Source of the DNA: Metaphire vulgaris
Lineage: Eukaryota > Annelida > Clitellata > Crassiclitellata > Megascolecidae
DNA length: 64,000 nt
NCBI GenBank assembly: GCA_018105865.1
Contig: CM030845.1
Location: 9,165,890 to 9,229,889, forward strand
Reading direction: 5' to 3'
Positions within the stretch are counted from its first letter, which is position 1; the number at the start of each line of letters is the position of its first letter. The notes below the pieces were generated by a model that had not been told where the DNA came from, made no database searches, and saw only the letters and a program-made list of their open reading frames with translations. Shown one piece after another: positions 1 through 13,900 of the stretch. Position numbers and translations under genes: made by a program.

Positions 1-142
1 GCTAATTCATTGGAGACTTCAAAATATGCTACTTTTTCTTCTCCAAATCAGTGCCCGGGTATGATTCCCCAGTGTACGCTCTTTTCCCACGACTTCCCCG
101 CATCACTCTGTCTTCAATCTCCGAGTCTTGACCAGCGATTAG
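1..142 (+). CDS. Possible internal exon of the DCC/neogenin-type receptor (partial)
   Basis: Frame 1 is open from the first base and ends at a plausible donor (TTAG|GTAACA). It ends in phase 1, which matches the phase needed by the exon starting at 1984, so the join would read ...SLDQRL-VRPMQLQ.... The peptide is Pro/Ser/Cys-rich and low in recognisable structure, as expected for the cytoplasmic tail of this receptor family. No upstream acceptor is visible because the window starts here. No family motif supports it, so it may be chance. Confidence 0.35.
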
Positions 143-1983
143 GTAACAGCGTTTGGTTGTGTGTTTCGATGCCGGCTCACGTGTTGTTTTCTGGTTTCGT
201 TGTGGAATTATAGTTATTGTGCTCGTGTGGTTGGCGGTGTACTGCTTCACAGCATATTTGCAATTAATGTGTTGCACTGTATTGTGGTTTTGGCTGACAC
301 AAGTGCTGTGTTTCACTGTGTGATGACTGTTGGAATGCCATGTCATGTGTTTGTGGATTAAATATTTGCTACACATTTGCACTGTAACAGGTATTTCATT
401 TCACTTTAAGTGGACTCCATTTTGTTGTGTGCCTGCTTTTAAAAGAGGTGCTCCATGTTATCAAACAATAAAACTGGTACTGGCCGGTGACACCTTGTCA
501 GTTTGTGGGCCCTCGTACTTGAACCTGATCTGGACTGACTAGATAGGCTGACTCATTTTGTTTGGTTATTTTTACCTATTTCTTCGAGTTATGTCCTGTG
601 CCAGTGACATTTCAATGACAAATTGAATTTATTTATGAATGTTCTAGTACAAAATGCTATTTTGCACATTGAAAGTGTAAAGAAGTCATCTTCATTCATT
701 GAGGTCGAATTCTTTCAGTAAATGAGTATTTTATATTCAGCTATTAAAGCAAGTTTCAATTTTGATTATATTTGACAAACCTTAATGGACAAAATTGTTC
801 TAGTGCAATGAACCTAATGCAAAAATATATTTTATTTAAACTGTTGAATTGATGTTATTGTAGCAATCATGAAATTGTTGTTTATTAAGTTTATATAAGA
901 ATTGTAATGAAGATGAATTCTACTTTTAAAAGCATTTATTTTAAAATTATAAATTATCAGTGTTTTATGAATAGTATCAAGGAACCATTCATTACAAAGT
1001 ATATTTAAAGAAACACACTGTTTGAACTAAACAGTGGAATGTTTGTTACAAATACATTAGTACAAACGGGAAGACTGAAATATTTCTATCTGTAGGAATC
1101 TATTCTATTGCTGAGTTAAACCAAAACTTTCTGTTTTGGGTTTGACATGATGAGAATATAACAACTATTATGCTAACATTTCATTATCAAACAGAATTTG
1201 ATATGGTGACCTATGACTGTGATGGCATGGCATGCATTCCATTTGATTACTTTAATTTTTATTAATAACCTGCAGTTAATGTTGCACAGGCTTTTAATTT
1301 AGTTGAAGAAATGTTAAATTTTACTAACATCTTGGGTAACAAGTTGGCATTACTGGTATAGTGATTTTAACAATCCAACTTATCTAAGCACCAACACATA
1401 TAGCATTTTACATTGGCTTTCACACAGGCTCACTTAGCCTCGTAAACCGCTTTAAATCACATTATTATTGCTGCTAGAGATCAGCATAGGCCATCTGATC
1501 ATTATGTCTTGACCTAGCTCTGATTAGCATTGGTTTTGGTGAGCCAGCATGCCGAGGCAATGATGATGCCTAGGCAAATGCTACATTACATTACATTATG
1601 ATAGTGGTGACATCAAAGCGGTAGATAGATAAATAGATAGATAGATAGAATGATAGATTGACTAATTAATTGATTCCCATTTAAGATTGGTGTCCAGTTC
1701 AGCAGGACTAAGAGACATCTAAACTCTTCATTTCTGTATTGAGCTAAATTTCTCTATATTTCAAGCTTCTTCAAAATTTTACTGTATTACTTCCATGAAG
1801 TTTACATATCATCATTCACGTGGTCATTTTCCCCCAAATGTTTATTGTCATTCAACCCTTGACCTAGTAATCAAGCTGCTTCTGCTGGGTCATGCCAGCA
1901 AAGCTAATTTTGTTATTATAATTGGATATTTTTAGGATGAACTTTTTACTGCTAGTTATTTATTGAATTTTATTCAATTGCAG
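143..1983 (+). other. Intron-like stretch with one repeat
   Basis: No coding exon was recognised. AT-rich DNA. Bases 1430-1650 carry a copy of a LINE 3' end that recurs at 28720-29095 and, reversed, at 44890-45090 (shared words such as CTTGACCTAGCTCT and TTATGATAGTG). It ends in a GATA-type tract (1621-1650). Confidence 0.5.
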
Positions 1984-3033
1984 TCCGTCCAATGCAGCTG
2001 CAAGGTTTGTCATCAAACCTCTCGAATTCTTCATCTACATCATCGTCCGTTGCAACGATGACCGTTCCAGCTGCCGGCATCTCAAGAGGTCCATTGGTTG
2101 GACTCTCAACAAGTTCATGTTCTCCTGATACAACCGTTCGTTCTAACGACTCCTCAGAACTCACGGTAAAACTCAAAGCCTAATAAATGTATGCATTTTT
2201 GTCTGCAGATGAACATGCATACAGTAATTAGGCTTTGAGCAATGTCTCTCCCTACTTATAAGGCAATCTTGATTGCCTTATAAGTGGAGGTGGGGGGGGC
2301 AAGACAGTGACAGGCATGTCTACACAGCTCTGAAAGAAAAATTATCCCTGGCCAAGGTCAAGGGTTTCTGTTTGGGAATGTCAATAGTCCTGGTTTGCTG
2401 CATCGAAGTTGGATGCTCAGTACAATGGAATCACAGCGATTTCTAACTGTATTGTATGCATCTTCTTCTGCACCTGGTTATCCACTTAGCAGAGTGGAAT
2501 TTCTCTGAATACTTTTGAAAAACTGAGTCAAAGATTTGCTTCTGTAATGATTGTGACTACCGGTAGATATTTGGAATCAAATCGATTTTACTTATGATTA
2601 CCTACCGGTAGGGCTTTTTCTTTTGCCTAAAAATCTTTAATAATAATAATAATAATAATAATATAATAATAATAATAATAACAATAACAATAACAGCAGG
2701 GTTTAGAGCGGTTCAGTAGGGTCTGCCCAGTGTAAGAACCACTGTGTTTCACCCATCCATTCATTCCCATTATGGTCTTGCTGTGTAATCTTATTCTTTG
2801 CCCACTTGTCCTCTAGTGGGTTTGTTCTTCTTCTTCATTCTTCCTTCATTCTTCTTCCTTCTTCATTCGTTTGATCTTCAACTTCACTGTATGCCTTTGA
2901 ATCTGGACTAAAACATTTTATACAGATTTTTTCTTCATGATTGTGTGCCCCACTGTTTCCACTCTAGCACCTCAAGTGTTGAGCTGATCTTTTATGGATG
3001 ATACCTCTATATATTAGAACTGGTGCCATAGAG

Positions 3034-3090
<57 letters not shown>

Positions 3091-3229
3091 TCAATATTTT
3101 GTGATTCATGATTTGTTGTTTTGTTAGAAATCATTCAGCACTGAGGAATTGACTGCTGAAATGGCAAACATCGAAGGTCTTATGAAGGATTTAAATGCGA
3201 TTACGCAACACGAGTTCCACTGTCAATAA
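1984..3229 (+). CDS. DCC/neogenin/Frazzled-type netrin receptor, last two exons with P3 motif
   Basis: Two exons are supported. 1984-2165 has acceptor TTGCAG and donor ACG|GTAAAA and encodes a Ser/Thr-rich stretch from RPMQLQG to SNDSSELT. 3128-3229 has acceptor TTGTTAG and encodes KSFSTEEL, then EMANIEGLMKDLNAIT, ending HEFHCQ and a stop. Both join in phase 0. The EMANxEGLMKDLNAIT block is the P3 motif at the extreme C terminus of DCC, neogenin, Frazzled and UNC-40, single-pass receptors for netrin (and RGM for neogenin) in axon guidance. P3 mediates receptor self-association and contacts with Robo and signalling partners. The extracellular Ig and fibronectin domains lie upstream of the window. 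An AATAAA overlaps the stop codon; the true polyadenylation site was not identified. DCC versus neogenin cannot be decided from the tail. Confidence 0.85.
2172..2285. repeat. Two adjacent hairpins just inside the receptor intron
   Basis: Hairpin 1 has 24-base arms at 2172-2195 and 2216-2239 with one mismatch or so (core CAAAGCCTAAT / ATTAGGCTTTG). Hairpin 2 has perfect 15-base arms at 2254-2268 and 2271-2285 separated by only two bases. Hairpin 1 begins six bases after the splice donor of the exon ending at 2165. The arms could be the ends of a small transposon or an RNA structure near the donor. Confidence 0.6.
2638..2692. repeat. (AAT)n microsatellite in receptor intron
   Basis: An interrupted AAT tract ending in AAC units. 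A longer ATT tract lies at 3036-3090 in the same intron, about 40 bases before the last exon, and another AAT tract at 3793-3829 downstream of the gene. Between them (2693-3035) I see no gene, only a TTC-rich pyrimidine stretch near 2826-2870. Confidence 0.9.
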
Positions 3230-3789
3230 ATTTTTCTGTTCACAAACATGCATACATTACACATATTAAAGATATATGTGCATATGTTATATGCATTTAT
3301 TGAGCCACTCTGATTTATAAAGTTTTCAAATAGACTCACAGGAGATGATGCTAAAATTGCTTTTGTGTGCAAATGCATCCTGCATGTAATGCAAATAAGT
3401 ACATAAATTCACATATACACGTAAGAATTTGAATGACCAGTATGATTAGGGGCCACAGTATTACCGGGTATTTGGTTCTCTGAATTACGAGAGAATTTTA
3501 TGATTCTATCATTTGACTGAGTCAGCCTAACACAGAATTTGCAATTTCTCAAATACATTCTTGTAAATGGCTTATGTTAGCAGTCAACAAAATTAAGTAA
3601 TGATATAAGCCTGAAATTATTCTTACTTGCCAACGATAGAAATGATGTAAGCAATGAAACAGCCGTGAATTTAAGTCATCTTGATATTTCACATATATTA
3701 CATTTACTCACCATCTGTTTGCCACTTGTGTAAAATTTATGTTATGTAACTGTTCACTGATTTTCTTTATTATGCAACAGTGAGCTGGC

Positions 3790-3830
<41 letters not shown>

Positions 3831-3882
3831 TGATTTAAAGTGGTTTAGGAGGCTAAGTAAGCCTGTGTGAAACTGCTGCAGT
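3230..3882 (+). other. Downstream region of the receptor gene
   Basis: AT-rich, presumably 3' UTR and flank. No exon, RNA gene or clear transposon end was seen apart from the AAT tract at 3793-3829. Confidence 0.4.
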
Positions 3883-4620
3883 AACCTTCCACATTCAATA
3901 ACCTAGTTTTCTGAGATAGATTTTGAATCTGTTTACTGTTTCAACTGTCACTCCCGCCTTGTCCAAACCGTTTGTCCACAACCCGTGCACTAAACAAGCT
4001 TTCTTTCTTGGACCCACCCTCTGCTTAAACAAGTTGCATTTGTGGCCTTCAGTGTTGCTATAGTCTGCCAGTGTCAAGAATTGATTGTATGGCACATCTA
4101 CTTTCACAGTCATTATTTTGTATGTTTCTATCAAATCCTCTCTTCTCCTTTCTAATGTTGTCAATCCACAATATCAGTCTTTTTCGTAGCTTAAATTATG
4201 GCATCCATTGACCATCTTTGATGCTTTTCTTTGCACTTTTTTCTAAAAGCTTTTTTTCAAGAATGGATTCAATGCCTGAACACAGTATTCTAGATGAGGC
4301 CTTACTAATGACTTATATAGTTTTATGATTATCTTTTTATCTCAAAGTTATAGTAAAACTGACCATTTGGTGATCACTTGTTGCAAGATTCTGCCCAACC
4401 TCCACATTGGAAACTATATTCTCCTCTGTTGTTAGAACCAGGTCTAATATGTTGTTGCCTCTTGTTGGCCCTGCCACATGTTCAAACAGAAAGTTATCAT
4501 TGGCACAGTTTGGAAATTTCCCATTGCATGGTCTTTCAGTATCTTTTCCCAGTCTACATGAAAATTAAAGTCTCCCACTATAACAACATTTTCTCTTGAT
4601 ACCCAAAGCTAACCAAATGT
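3883..4620 (-). pseudogene. Decayed non-LTR retrotransposon (endonuclease piece joined to reverse transcriptase tail)
   Basis: Read on the minus strand, 4600-4360 gives an apurinic-like endonuclease segment with VVIVGDFNFHVDWE and, further on, a TRGNN-ILDLVL-type stretch and a SDH box. 4340-3895 gives the reverse transcriptase C terminus, with ERREDLIETYKI, a GHKCNL element and VNRFKIYLRK. This arrangement is typical of CR1/L2-like LINEs. The reverse transcriptase core between the two parts is missing and there are frameshifts and stops, so this is a dead internally deleted copy. It lies downstream of the receptor gene. Confidence 0.75.
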
Positions 4621-6254
4621 AATTTAATTCTGCTTTCATTCAATAAGTTGTCCCTACTGAAACTGTCACTTCTATGAAATTGAACAGTTTTTTTCTGTGG
4701 TAAACCATGGAAGTATGCACTGCAAAATCTGTCTTTTATGATGAAATATTGTTGCATTTAAAAAAAAGAGTGTTGGGTTTGGGTCAGAGTTGAAGACTTC
4801 AATTCACAGAGTTGAGACAATTAGTACAGATAATAAATTGTAATATTAATATGGAGTGTTAAGTTTTTTGATGACTTATACAGTAGAACCAATGTATTAT
4901 CATATCCTGTGGTTTTGTCACTAATTTTCTGTACTACAAGTTTGTAGCAATATTACAAATTTTGTCACTATTAGACAGTGGATAAGTTTTGAAATTATTC
5001 TTTTACTTGTCTGTGTGAAATATTTCGTGTTACATCATTGGTGCATGTTGTGATATTGTGTGTGGCTGCTCTGTCAGGTATTTATCATGTGGCCCTTTAT
5101 GTTAAGACAGCTACATATCAGCTTCATTGCCTATTGCTGTTAGCAATGTAAAAGTACAGCAAATTTTGACACATTACACAGACGAGTTTTAACTTTTAAT
5201 AAATGCCAGCATTCACATGACAGTCTGTCTGAGAATAAAATCTCTTATAGAACCCTGGTCAACAGGTCATCCAAATGTAGAGTTGATTCTCTGCTGAGTG
5301 TACCATCAATGCAGGTTTTAAAGAAATCATTAGCAATGGAGTTTGCCAAAACAATCTGCAATACAGCAATACAGTATCAATAGGTTCAATACTGTATCAA
5401 TAGGTTCAATACTGTAGTCTGTATTCTGTGTGATAAATTTTCAAAATAATAAGGCTTTCCAACTACGAACATCACCAGATTGATAACATATTTATCTGCC
5501 AAAGCAGTGTTGGATTCTTAATTTTTCTACTGGTGCAAACTTAATGCCAGACAATTTATGTAGCTGTTACAGGTATATAAAACACATTTATATATAATGT
5601 CATTATATATAATGTCATATTTACTTTAAAATGTTTAAACTGCATTTAGTGCACAAGCAACAGTTGTATTATTTCCAGAAGTGTTTGTGCTTATGTCTGG
5701 GGCATTTGCCTTATGCAGGACAATTTTAGTAATTTTTTGCATGGATTTCAATTAAAGTGTTAATTTGCATTATATTTTACATTGGCACTGCAAGCTGTAA
5801 CAGAACATGATGTAGAGTCTGTAAATTCTGTAACTGAGTATTGAGATTACATTTAGTATTTCTTATGTGGTATTATAGCCATTAAGTTTTTAAAACGCGT
5901 GTTTGTTCAGAAGTTGGTAAATTTGTAAGAAAATTTTTCCAATCCAAAAGTATATGTACAGTTGAAATACAGTATTACAAATATTTTTAAAAATTTTAAT
6001 ATTGTCAAATATTCACCCTAATAATTTATTTACTGTGTGTATTTGGAGAGGTCTGATTTTTGAAAGATCTTTCTCTCTAGTAGTTTTCAGTTTGGTCTAA
6101 CTTTTCATTTTCATAGTGATATTTTGCACATTGAAGTTATAATTTTCTTTTTTGATCACCAAAGCAAAAATGAGTATTAACATTTTCTTATTCCAACTGT
6201 GTTGGTCAGGATGATTTGCATATTTCTAGGAAAGCTGGCTATAAAGAGTTTCAT
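4621..6254. other. No gene seen
   Basis: AT-rich intergenic DNA. A TACAGTAGAACC word near 4880 resembles a pogo/Tigger-type transposon end, but no partner end was found. A short direct duplication (TACAGTATCAATAGGTTCAA) occurs near 5369-5410. Confidence 0.5.
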
Positions 6255-6615
6255 TAGCCATTTCTGAAAGATTTTAAGACAACATTAAGGACAATAAAAT
6301 ACACAGAACATAGGACAAACAAGGAAGTCATGAAGGAGATAGAGGAAGACAGAATCCTGATATATACAATTCGGAAAAGGCAGAGAAATTGGATGGGACA
6401 TGTCCTCCGGCATGACTCTCTACTAAGAACAATAATCGAAGGAAAAATGGAGGGGAAGAGGGTGAGAGGCAGACCGAAAAAGATGATGTTGGAGTGGATG
6501 ATGGATAAAGGATACCAAGAGCTCAAAGAAGAAGCAAGCAATCGATCCGAGTGGGAGAACTGGATACCTGGGCCTGTCGAAAAACAGAAGCACTGATGAT
6601 GATGATAAGGACAAT
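6255..6615 (+). pseudogene. LINE reverse transcriptase C-terminal fragment
   Basis: An 88-residue open frame (6330-6596) contains RQRNWMGHVLRHDSLL, IIEGKMEGKRVRGRPKK and a trailing Trp-rich segment. This is the C terminus of RTE/Jockey-type LINE polymerases, where a GHVLR...GKR.RGRP motif follows the polymerase domain. It ends in a (TGA/GAT)n tract, the usual simple-repeat tail of such elements. 5' truncated; no polymerase core remains. Confidence 0.8.
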
Positions 6616-7336
6616 AAAACAATAAAGAAAGCCCTTAATGATCATGATCAAATACTGTGAAATCTATGGTACATTGTAATTTCTTAAAGATACAGGGTAT
6701 AGTTTCTGAAACTCTGTAACAGGATATCTAGTAACATAACCTAGTGGTGACATTGAAATAAAGTTAAATACTCTGTAACCATTTTGTAATTACTGTAGTT
6801 ACATGTTTTGTAATCAATGAATTTTATATAAACAGTGAATCTTGACACGGCTCATCTTTTTCTCAAGTAAACCAACTGAAAATTTGACAAATATAAGACC
6901 ATTTTCTTCTAGTTCAATATAGTACATAAAATATAGAGTGCAATGAACAGCTGAATACTTCTTAGTAATCATTAAATGAACAACTAGCTTGAACTAGGAA
7001 ATATGAAAACATATACTGGTAAATTCACCCATACCGGGTGGGTCGTGCATGTATAACATCTGCATAGATCTCATTTTCCTGTCTTCACATTGCCCACTAA
7101 ATGGTGCCGAGCCATTTTTGGATAACCTGCCTTCCCTCCGTAGCTGAGTGGGTGATTTTTAGAAAAAGCAGGGTCTGCATTACTCACACTCCAAATTTTT
7201 TACCTCCGGTGATGGGGAGGAGTTGGACAGCTAATGACCAAAATATTTGACCACCAGAGGTTTGATAAGTGGGTGCTAAACCTTCTCACTCACCAGAAAA
7301 CCAAATGCTGTCTCTCTCCATGTGAATGTCGTAGAT
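6616..7336. other. No gene seen
   Basis: AT-rich DNA. Around 7135-7165 is a tRNA-like box A word (TAGCTGAGTGGGTGA), but I could not find a convincing box B or 3' tail, so a SINE is only a possibility. Confidence 0.35.
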
Positions 7337-7622
7337 CAGGGGTCAGCTGGTCACACCTGGCCAGTCAGTGAGTTTTTTGTAACAAAAGGTCATGACCCTT
7401 TTAAAGTCTGACAAGCAAAAAAGGTCATCACTAATTTTTCGCACTTGATGCTGTATGTGTATTTTTTGAGAACTTTTGAACATTTATCAGCACAAACTTT
7501 CTAAAAAAACAAGCTTTAAAACTTCTTTGGGGCCCGTCAAAAAATTACTTAATTACATGGCCCTGGGACAGACACTGCCATAGCAATTTGGCCCTCGCTG
7601 TCCAAAAGGTTGCCGACTTCTG
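7337..7622. mobile_element. Degenerate hAT-like non-autonomous element
   Basis: Starts CAGGGGTCAGC and ends with the inverse of CAGAAGTCGGCAACC, the pattern of hAT short-inverted-repeat elements. No clean 8-bp target duplication is visible, so the limits are approximate. Confidence 0.4.
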
Positions 7623-7996
7623 CTATAAATGGATTAATCAAATGCAAATCTTAATCTGTAGATGTATCTTTTTCCTATGATCGATACAACACAATGATTA
7701 CAGGCATCAGTAATACTTTCTGATTGATTCTTAAAGTCTTTTACATTTTCTAGCAACCATAGACATTATTACATCCATAGATTAAATGCAAAATCTTCCA
7801 AAAATATTTAGTCCATTTAAATACCAAGTAAACAGATTATTCAACACACCATGATATGTTAAATCTTTCTATATACGACTACAATGAAAATGTTTAAAAT
7901 GTCAATTTCATATGAATATTGGATTCACTGGCAAAGGAAGCCTCTTGGAAACTTGTCAAAATAGAATACTGAAATAAAAGACTATAATATACTATA

Positions 7997-8500
<504 letters not shown>

Positions 8501-8594
8501 TAAAATACTTTGGAAGATGGGATAAAATAATTAAGCAATCATAAAATAGTTATTATATACATGACAATAAATAATTATATATATTGTATCATTG

Positions 8595-8640
<46 letters not shown>

Positions 8641-9060
8641 TAAATTCTAAATGACAAACTACTAATGATATGTTATAAATATTTGGTGGCAGTTGACTGT
8701 TTGGTCAAATACATAATTTAGAAATACTGTAAATATGATGTATAAATGTGTACACATGGCTGATTAAAAGCTTTCAGAAAGCAAGACAAACTGATATATT
8801 ATGATTAACTTAAGTCATTTAAGCAAACAGTCAATTTTCCCAGTATGGCGAGTGCATATCTGAAAATCACTAAAAAAGTTTAAATTTATATACTGGTAAT
8901 ACAACCCATTATAATCATGATACAGGCCTATAACACAGTCATATGAGAAAACAGTTGCATAAAAAAAAGCACTGCATAATTTACAATCAATGAAAAAATA
9001 TATAAGATATCTGTGATATGAATTGTGATGATATCAAATCTGATAATGATATGTGGTACC

Positions 9061-9226
9061 CTGACATTTGCGCGCCCGACATTTGCACCCCAACATTTGC
9101 GCAATCAACATTTTTGCAATGACAAATGCTCTAATGTAAAATCGACAAATGTGCTACTGACAAAAGCATGTATTATATCAATGTATATCAGTGAACATCG
9201 GGCGAATGTCGGCGCGCAAATGTCAG
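9061..9226. mobile_element. Short TIR element with perfect 15-bp ends
   Basis: The 166-bp segment starts CTGACATTTGCGCGC and ends with its exact inverse complement. The repeat continues imperfectly inward (CCGACATT against AATGTCGG). It is non-coding. The CG-rich ends stand out from the AT-rich surroundings. Superfamily not recognised; no clear target duplication. Confidence 0.65.
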
Positions 9227-9659
9227 TTGTGCATTTGACGGGTCACGTGATATGTAGCTATACCGTCCATTGTAAGATATAAATATAATATTATATATAG
9301 TATTATACAATCTTGCTGAGATTTCCTGATAGGTAAATTACCAAATATAAATATAAAAAACTTTGAAACACTTCAAGTGAACAAATTAAATCAAACATGC
9401 AAACTGCCAGAACTTTGTTTAACTATTAACTTCTGCAAAATGTAGCAAGACAAGGCATGAAAACAATATACCGGTAAGAGGAATTCAATTTCCAGACAGG
9501 AATGGCCAATTGATAAAAGAATATACCAGATTTTTCTCCATTCAAAATCAAAAACCATAAAACAAACATATGTTGCCAAGAAACTCTGTCCTAACAAAAA
9601 AAATCACAAGAAATAAGCTGTATGGGTTATAGTTGGAACAACGTCAACAGCAATTCTGT
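9227..9659 (-). other. Downstream flank of the minus-strand serine-rich gene
   Basis: Follows the stop codon at 9660-9662 on the minus strand, so probably 3' UTR and flank. No clear polyadenylation signal or other gene was seen. Confidence 0.4.
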
Positions 9660-10947
9660 CTACTGAAATTTTGACATGTAGAAGTGACAGTCTCTGCAAT
9701 AAACTTCTGAAATTTCAATCCAACGTTTCTGGCATAAGTTGCATCGGATTTTTCCACTTTCGTCAACGGTCGTCCCTTCAGAATCATTTTCTGAACATTC
9801 GCTCGATAGTTCATTTTTGTAGAAGTCCGAGTCCTTGTCTTGATTGATGATGCTTTCGGAGCTCTCCGGTAGACTGATGTTAGATTCCGGCCTCGATTCT
9901 GATGGAAAGGAACCATGGCTGCACGTCTCGGCATTTGAGTTCTGATCATCTGCCATCTTGTATGACTGCAAATTGTTTGCCCTTTTACGAAGAAACGATG
10001 TAGCGTATTCGATGTAATCAATTTTCTGTTGTGGCAGCACTTCTTCAGCACTTGCAATTAGTGCAATACTATCTGAAAATGATACACTTTTCTTCATGTG
10101 CTTTCCAAGTTTTGAAAAATCTTGACAGCTGTTGGCAATCTGAACTGACACGTGTTTTGGGCTTTCATCGTTTTTGCCTTCTTTCATCGAAGTCCAAGCA
10201 CTGATTATATCCTCCGCAGAATTTTCCCACGTGAAACTGCAAGGATTTCCAATTGTAGCTTTCCTGTTATTTAACGATAAAGAACTCTCATCGTCACAAG
10301 ATCCACATGTGCTGCTATTCTCACTCCAGACCTCCAAATTGTTAACCGTTTTGCCTGAAGACGAGTGACCTGAAGCTTGACGGTCATTCCTTACACTAAG
10401 ATTTTTCAACTTAAGAGTTCCAGGATTATACTGAATCTTATCACCAACCCCTCGGCCAATTTGATTCAACTTCAAAGTTTTCTTTCTGGAAATCAAATGA
10501 TCCATTCCGTCACCCACCTCTTTGTAATGTAAAATATGGTCACTGAAGTCGGTGCTTCCAGGAACCTTAACTTTCGAATTTGTAGCTACAAGGTTCGAGC
10601 CTGGCAAACATTTCTCTATGCTACCACATGATGAAAATACTCTATCTCTTCTAGTTTGCACATCTGGAATATTTTCTACAACAGGATGACAGTAGTTTTT
10701 CACAGTTTCCCCATCTTTTTCTCTATATAATTTAATCTGTCTGTTTAGCATTTGCAAATATTTCATATCTTCATGTTTATTATGATAACTCTGCTTAGAT
10801 TTCATCTCATTTGCTATTGCTCTGTGTTTTTCGTTGGTCTTTGACATCATGTTTGATATGTTTACAGTTTGATTTCGCTCACACGAATGAGCATTTGAAT
10901 TGCCCTCTTCCCAGCTGAATGGTGGTCCAACTGATTCTACAATTAAA

Positions 10948-10986
<39 letters not shown>

Positions 10987-13900
10987 CTCACCATTAATAA
11001 AGATATTTAATTACAGTGCCAAGTCAACAAGTCAAGTAAGGCATGGACAGTATGCATGGGATCAGGGGCTTCTATCCCTATTTATTTGGTGTGCGTAGAT
11101 TGGGGAATATTTTGCTTTCAACACCATTATATAAACTATTAATAAGCTAAATGATGCTACTTATCTGAACTGAACCGACACTGATATTGATTCAAAATAA
11201 CACCAATCGTGACGTAAGCAGTGGCGTCATTTGGGGCAGGGGCAGTGGCGGCTCTAGGATTTGGCAAGTTGGGGGCCGTTGGGGGCAACTTCTAATCATG
11301 GGGGCCAACCATTAGTTGTTTAATGTATGTAGCATTAAGTATAGGGTCCCAACTGGGGCCCACTGGGGGCCAGGCTCTCAATAGGGGCACGGGCCCCCTG
11401 GCTACTGGCAGGGGCATGGGCCCCAAGGAAATGAAAAAAATAATTTATAATGTAATAATGCGCCAAAAATTGCAAACAACTGCCAAAAATATTTAAAAAA
11501 TTGCAAATTTGCCAACATTGGCCCTAAAATTTGCCAAAATTGACAAAAATTTGCCAAAATTTTGCAACAAATTTGCAAAATGCATAAGATTTGCAAAAAA
11601 CTTGAAAACTTGCAAAAATTTAAAAAAATTATCTCGCCCCCAGAAAAGCGTGAAATGACGCTACTGGAGTAATCAATGGTACATGATAGCTATGCCTAAT
11701 ACAAAGGATAAAAGGCTGAAAATAATACTAAGTCCACAAGGGAGCAAATTAGCAAGGGGAATTTGTAATTGGGGGAATTTGTTTTTTTTTTTTTGGGGAT
11801 TGAGCCCGGCTTCATAGAAGCCCTGCATGGGATGTATGCATGCATGTATGAAATGCATTATGGTATATTCTTAGAGTTGTAATCATTCTCATGCAACACG
11901 ATATTTTGATTCTTACACATTAAATTTACTTAGGATCTACAATGAAACTGGCAAAGTGTTCTCTGGTGCCAGTGTAGCATATTATATAAACTCCCATATA
12001 AGAATAACTCCCCAGTCATTATTATATACATATTATAATAACTCCCTAGTCATTATTATCTACTAGTGGCCCAAAATTCTGGAACTATCTTCTTTTATCT
12101 GTCAGATCTCCGAATAAACTGTGTACTTTCATACTTTACTAAACATTTCTTTCCTCCAAAACCTGTCTTGCTGTTTCTTATTGATTGATCAGTGAACACT
12201 GAAACTGGCCTGATCTTTTGTGAATGGATTTGTAGCACCATCCATCAGTCAATAACTTCAAGAATTAGAAACTGTGCTATAAATGCATGGGCGTAAAACA
12301 CGGGAGGACGCCCCCTGAATAATTAGTTGGCGGGGACAGAGTATCAATTATCTCCCCCAATGTTTTGGGCTATATGGTAAAAAATGCTATCCTACCCCAT
12401 CATGTTGATGTCATAATTACACCAAATCCGCATTCTCTCATTTCGGATTACCTTTTTTTGCTTGTCAGGGTATTTGAAGAGGGAAAAATATAAAAATATC
12501 AGGATGACCTTCTTTTTGGCTTGTCAAGACGTATTTCATGGGCGATTTAAAGTCCCCACCATACTATGCAATATCCCCCCAAAATGGGGGGATATTTATA
12601 TTTCTGGGGGGTCAACTTTTAAAAATTATTCTATCCCCCCAATGTTGACGCCAGGTTTACGCCCCTGTATAAATGCGTATCATTATTACAACTGTACGTA
12701 ATTTTTGTAATCACAAAGCACAGCATTTTATGTATAGTCAAATTTTGAGGTTTCCCATACTCAATGTTGAGTGATGGGCCCAGTCACTTCAGCAGATTAC
12801 TAGTCAAACGTCTAGACTATAGACTTGCACTTTACCTTGCAGCTTAATGCTGCTTATCATTTTTACCATTGCTCTCTAGCAAGCAGAGGCTGAGTTGACC
12901 TAAGGGGTTTCAGCGAGACTGGTTCCTGTTCCGTTCCATCAGCAACAGAGACCACTATAGTGTTTCACCATCTGCAATTTCATGATAACTAAGTATATTG
13001 ATTTTAACCATGGACCTACTGGAGCGAACACTATTATGGTTTGCTATTAGAATTTGGACTATTGCCATAACATTATTATAAAGGTAATATATAAATAAAA
13101 TTTTTGTATTAATGTTATTATTATAACTAAACTCTTTTTCACATAAAATATCAAACAAAAAGCAGAATTTGTATGAAATTTGCAGCAAACAATAAGGTAT
13201 AAGCTACCTGCATAATTTGGATGCCTAACAGAGTCTCCCTGATATGACACTGAGCGGGCAATTGTGAGTCCAGCTGCTGGGTTTTGTTCCCGAATGAAGT
13301 GTTTCCTCGTGCCGCTAGGCTGCTGAAATGCCGAAGAAGATGCACACAGCTCAGGTGATTGGCTGCAGCTGCTTTTCAGGCTGTCGGAATGACGACTACC
13401 GCTGTAACCGGAATCACAATGAGAATCGACAGACGAGCGTTTGGTTGAAGAAGAACTAGTGCTTATTCGATCAACTTCGTGTGTTGTATAGCAAGGCACT
13501 GCTAATGAGACATCTGATAATCGATCAACCGTTTCGTGGCAAGATCTAGCAGGCAGCTTTCGAGCATTGATTGAACAACAGACAGGCATAACTGCAGCTA
13601 CTGCAGAAACAGAAATTTGCCCCGTGACATCACTTATGCTGTTTTTCCTGCCACACGAAGAAGACATCTTTCGTGATCTCTGTAAACTTAATACCTGTTC
13701 CACTTTTTGAGGATGAATGTAATCAAAGGCATTGTCGCTACCATCATACGATGACAGTTCTGCCTGCCGTACTTGGTTTCTCTGATGTGGCTTGGCATGA
13801 TCAGGGTGGTTCATATCTGACCAAACCTTGCTATGCAAGTCTGTTACCTTTCTAGCATTATCTGACTCAAATGAAAATAATTCGGGGTATTTCGAAGAAT

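Noticed and set aside
3797..3829. CRISPR-like regular repeats
   Set aside because: All short regular repeats in the window are microsatellites; a eukaryotic context and no spacer structure exclude CRISPR.
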